Below, piece after piece: positions 63,894 to 64,000 of a stretch of 64,000 bases of DNA. A model generated the notes under the pieces. That model worked only from the letters and a program-made list of their open reading frames with translations. It searched no databases and had not been told where the DNA came from. The DNA comes from Labia minor. Lineage: Eukaryota > Arthropoda > Insecta > Dermaptera > Spongiphoridae. Position 1 is the stretch's first letter. The number at the start of each line of letters is the position of its first letter. The stretch is taken from assembly GCA_963082975.1 (NCBI GenBank), contig OY720348.1:71697719-71761718 (forward strand), given 5' to 3'. Both the position numbers and the translations under genes were made by a program.

Positions 63894-63931
<38 letters not shown>

Positions 63932-64000
63932 TTAAATAATAATAATCAAATTTAAGATTTTAATTAAAGTTTATCAAAAATAATTTATTTTATTAAAAGA
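63894..64000. repeat. (AT)n and AT-rich end of window
   Basis: TA repeat to about 63927, then AT-rich sequence to the end. Confidence 0.9.

Noticed and set aside
63676-63930. 84-residue open frame near the right end
   Set aside because: It lies wholly in a minus-strand SINE and a TA repeat; similar frames occur in other SINE copies.

Overview
This is an AT-rich, intron-dominated animal nuclear window. It is most likely arthropod; a crustacean is a guess from base composition and repeat load that no single feature proves. Two multi-exon genes are supported base by base from splice phase and protein homology. Both lie in a background of (AT)n and (AAT)n microsatellites, SINEs, LINE 3' ends and many small non-autonomous DNA transposons. 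There are no prokaryotic features, rRNA genes or intact tRNA genes.

Left half, plus strand (1451-35024): a gene for an extracellular receptor-clustering protein with five CUB domains, one LDL-receptor class A repeat, a transmembrane helix and a short basic, Ser/Gly-rich cytoplasmic tail. This is the architecture of nematode LEV-10 and its SOL-1-type relatives, often named 'suppressor of lurcher protein 1' in arthropods. Twelve exons were placed, and every junction keeps the reading frame. CUB1-4 are each encoded by two exons with a phase 1 / phase 2 / phase 1 pattern. The true 5' exon with signal peptide and start codon is uncertain and may lie outside the window. The last constitutive exon (18799-18980) stops one base into the final LDLa cysteine codon. 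Two different terminal exons can supply the other two bases of that codon. A GC-rich 86-base exon at 27314 would give a short hydrophobic tail resembling a GPI-attachment signal. The exon at 34687 gives the transmembrane and cytoplasmic form. This apparent membrane-anchor switch is the main finding.

Middle (35025-38470): the intergenic space between the two convergent genes, with simple repeats, a hAT MITE with a perfect 8-bp target duplication and a long inverted-repeat element.

Right half, minus strand (53591 down to 38471): a complete dihydropyrimidine dehydrogenase gene (DPYD) in 19 exons. It totals 3063 coding bases, or 1020 residues against 1025 in human. All four iron-sulfur cysteine sets, the FAD, NADPH and FMN/pyrimidine domains and the catalytic cysteine are present. 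An in-frame stop lies 12 bases upstream of the ATG. Its first intron (8.15 kb) is packed with repeats. From about 53.9 kb to the end no gene was recognised.

Repeat families recognised by eye include: a tRNA-derived SINE family with a conserved hairpin (five copies); a Helentron-associated-like family (five copies); two foldback families; a deleted mariner; several hAT-type MITEs; a TTAA-flanked piggyBac-like MITE; two LINE families; and a family carrying a GAAACGTC motif beside a GACTG/CAGTC stem. Most lie in introns of the two genes.
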